This document shows, in pieces, positions 62,616 through 64,000 of a stretch of DNA of 64,000 bases. The notes under the pieces are model-generated. The model did no database searches, was not told the DNA's origin, and saw only the letters and a program-made list of their open reading frames with translations. Position 1 is the first letter of the stretch, and each line of letters starts with the position of its first letter. A program made the translations under genes and the position numbers. This DNA comes from Parasphingopyxis sp. (GTDB lineage Bacteria; Pseudomonadota; Alphaproteobacteria; Sphingomonadales; Sphingomonadaceae): positions 41,017-105,016 of the forward strand of contig NZ_JANQNS010000019.1 in the NCBI RefSeq assembly GCF_028279465.1, given 5' to 3'.

Positions 62616-64000
62616 ATGCGCCGTTTTGCCCAGCTTCTCGACCGGCTCGTCTATACGCGATCGCGCAACGCCAAATTGCGACTGATCGGCGATTATCTGG
62701 GATCCACGCCCGATCCGGACCGGGGCTGGGCGCTGGCCGCGCTGACCGGCGCAGTCGACATACCCGGCGTCAAACGCGCGGCGGTCAACGCCATTGTCAG
62801 CGAGCGTGTCGATCCCGTCCTGTTCAAGATGAGTCGCGATTATGTCGGCGATACGGCCGAGACGGTGTCGCTGATCTGGCCGGCGCGCGAACCGGCAGAG
62901 GGCGACGGCGCCGATCTGGGTCTTGCGGCGGTGATCGAAAGGCTGCTCGCACTTGGTCGCGCCGATGCGCCCGCCGCGCTCGCCGATATGCTCGACCGCC
63001 TCGATCCGCCGGGCCGCTATGCGCTGCTCAAGCTGGCGATGGGCGGTCTACGCGTCGGCGTCTCGGCGCGGCTCGCCAAGACCGCCTTCGCCCAGGCTTT
63101 CGATCTCGATGTCGAAGCCGTGGAGGAGGTGTGGCACGGGCTGAAGCCGCCCTACCCCGAACTGTTCGAATGGGCCGAGGACGGCGCGCAACCTTCCATC
63201 GAAGACATTCCGGTATTCCGGCCCTTCATGCTCGCGCATCCGCTGGGCGAGACGACGGTGTCGATGGACGAGTTCGCCGCCGAATGGAAATGGGACGGCA
63301 TTCGTATCCAGCTCGTCCATGTCGCGGGCGAGACACGCCTGTTCAGCCGCACGGGCGATGATATCTCACACAGCTTTCCCGATATCGCCCAGGCTTTTCG
63401 CGAGACCGGCGCGCTGGACGGCGAGCTGCTGGTCCGCGGTGAGGCACAAGGCGGCGCCGAGGGCGGGGCAGCGAGCTTCAACGCGCTGCAGCAGCGGCTC
63501 GGGCGGAAGAATGTCTCGGCAAAGATGCAGGCGGATTATCCGGCCTTTGTCCGGCTCTACGATATTCTCTTCGACGGCGGCGAGGATCTCCGCGCCCTGC
63601 CCTGGACGGAGCGGCGCGAGCGGCTCGAAGCCTTTATGCCGCGCCTGCCCGACGACCGGTTCGATCTCTCCTCGACGATCGAGGCCGATGATTTCGCAGC
63701 GCTGGCGGCCTTGCGCGAGGGCGCGCGCGATGCGGCGATCGAGGGCGTCATGCTCAAGCGGCGGGACAGCAAGTATCTAGCGGGCCGCAAGATCGGGCTC
63801 TGGTATAAATGGAAGCGCGATCCGCTGATCACCGACTGCGTGATCATGTATGCGCAGCGCGGTTCGGGCAAACGCTCGAGCTTCTATTCCGACTATACTT
63901 TCGGCTGCTGGACGGATGACGGAGAGCTCTATCCGGTCGGCAAAGCCTATTCGGGCTTTTCCGACACGGAGCTCAAATGGCTCGACCGGTTCGTGCGGAC
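62616..64000 (+). CDS. ATP-dependent DNA ligase, 3' end outside the window
   Basis: 461 residues are visible. An N-terminal helical domain (1-200) with MRRFAQLLDRLVYT precedes the nucleotidyltransferase core. The core has the adenylation site Lys225 in EWKWDGIR, then RTGDD, DGELLV, and GVMLKRRDSKY with WYKWKR. This is the bacterial ligase type usually encoded with an Lhr-like helicase and a metallo-exonuclease in a repair cluster. Those partners would lie to the right of the window. The gene is cut by the edge and otherwise looks intact. Confidence 0.88.
   Translation, partial: MRRFAQLLDRLVYTRSRNAKLRLIGDYLGSTPDPDRGWALAALTGAVDIPGVKRAAVNAIVSERVDPVLFKMSRDYVGDTAETVSLIWPAREPAEGDGADLGLAAVIERLLALGRADAPAALADMLDRLDPPGRYALLKLAMGGLRVGVSARLAKTAFAQAFDLDVEAVEEVWHGLKPPYPELFEWAEDGAQPSIEDIPVFRPFMLAHPLGETTVSMDEFAAEWKWDGIRIQLVHVAGETRLFSRTGDDISHSFPDIAQAFRETGALDGELLVRGEAQGGAEGGAASFNALQQRLGRKNVSAKMQADYPAFVRLYDILFDGGEDLRALPWTERRERLEAFMPRLPDDRFDLSSTIEADDFAALAALREGARDAAIEGVMLKRRDSKYLAGRKIGLWYKWKRDPLITDCVIMYAQRGSGKRSSFYSDYTFGCWTDDGELYPVGKAYSGFSDTELKWLDRFVR

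Noticed and set aside
1..64000. CRISPR arrays, prophage genes or rRNA genes
   Set aside because: No regularly spaced direct repeats, cas genes, phage structural genes or rRNA sequence were seen.

Overview
The window is alphaproteobacterial chromosome, most likely from the order Sphingomonadales. This rests on the high GC content with alphaproteobacterial codon use, a 1558-residue NAD-dependent glutamate dehydrogenase, a DivK-type regulator, DUF3572, a PAS_5-type protein, PhbB, and many TonB/hydrolase functions. It divides into two parts at a tRNA-Thr gene (32625-32700).

Part 1 (1 to about 32.1 kb) is a catabolic region built almost entirely of tightly overlapping operons. From the left: (a) a DUF1611 (DgcN-like) gene cut by the window edge, divergent from RidA - nitrilase-type amidase - VOC protein; (b) a leftward operon of class II aldolase - HD-domain protein - heterotetrameric sarcosine oxidase soxB-D-A-G; (c) a divergent XRE-cupin regulator followed by a CocE/NonD (S15-type) hydrolase; (d) a leftward operon of TonB-dependent receptor - GPH-type MFS transporter - two S12 beta-lactamase-fold hydrolases - two M81 (MlrC-like) metallopeptidases - a third S12 hydrolase; (e) a divergent rightward operon of class III aminotransferase - DUF35 - thiolase-like protein - acyl-CoA ligase - DUF1611 (dgcN) - enolase-superfamily epimerase (dgcA); (f) a leftward operon of aldehyde dehydrogenase - prolyl iminopeptidase - alpha/beta hydrolase.

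Every divergent promoter region of Part 1, and the promoter of unit f, carries an AT-rich inverted repeat of the form TTTTC-N7-GAAAA (sites near 308, 8399, 21879, 22112 and 32098). These units therefore look like one regulon, probably controlled by the embedded XRE-cupin protein. The gene content suggests uptake and dismantling of an unusual peptide. S12 and M81 peptidases are the MlrB/MlrC types of microcystin degradation. DgcN/DgcA handle D-glutamate. Sarcosine oxidase handles N-methyl amino acids. RidA handles dehydroalanine-type enamines. A GSA-type aminotransferase with a CoA ligase and a thiolase-like/DUF35 pair could handle a beta-amino or fatty-acid-like moiety. No MlrA is visible, and the actual substrate is an inference.

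Part 2 (32.6-64 kb) looks like ordinary core chromosome: PAS protein, NAD-glutamate dehydrogenase, ribbon-helix-helix protein with acetoacetyl-CoA reductase, a PAS-GGDEF-EAL-PilZ signalling protein, ferrochelatase with a molybdopterin oxidoreductase subunit, an MFS transporter, a second HD-domain paralogue, lgt - MidA-type methyltransferase - pgeF, a SLC13-type transporter, a Cys/Met-metabolism PLP enzyme preceded by a possible H-type pseudoknot over its ribosome-binding site, an S9 peptidase, a translationally coupled five-gene operon (DUF3572 - HAD - RidA - GDPD - FemAB-like), divK, rpmG, an UPF0016 exporter, dps and the start of an ATP-dependent DNA ligase.
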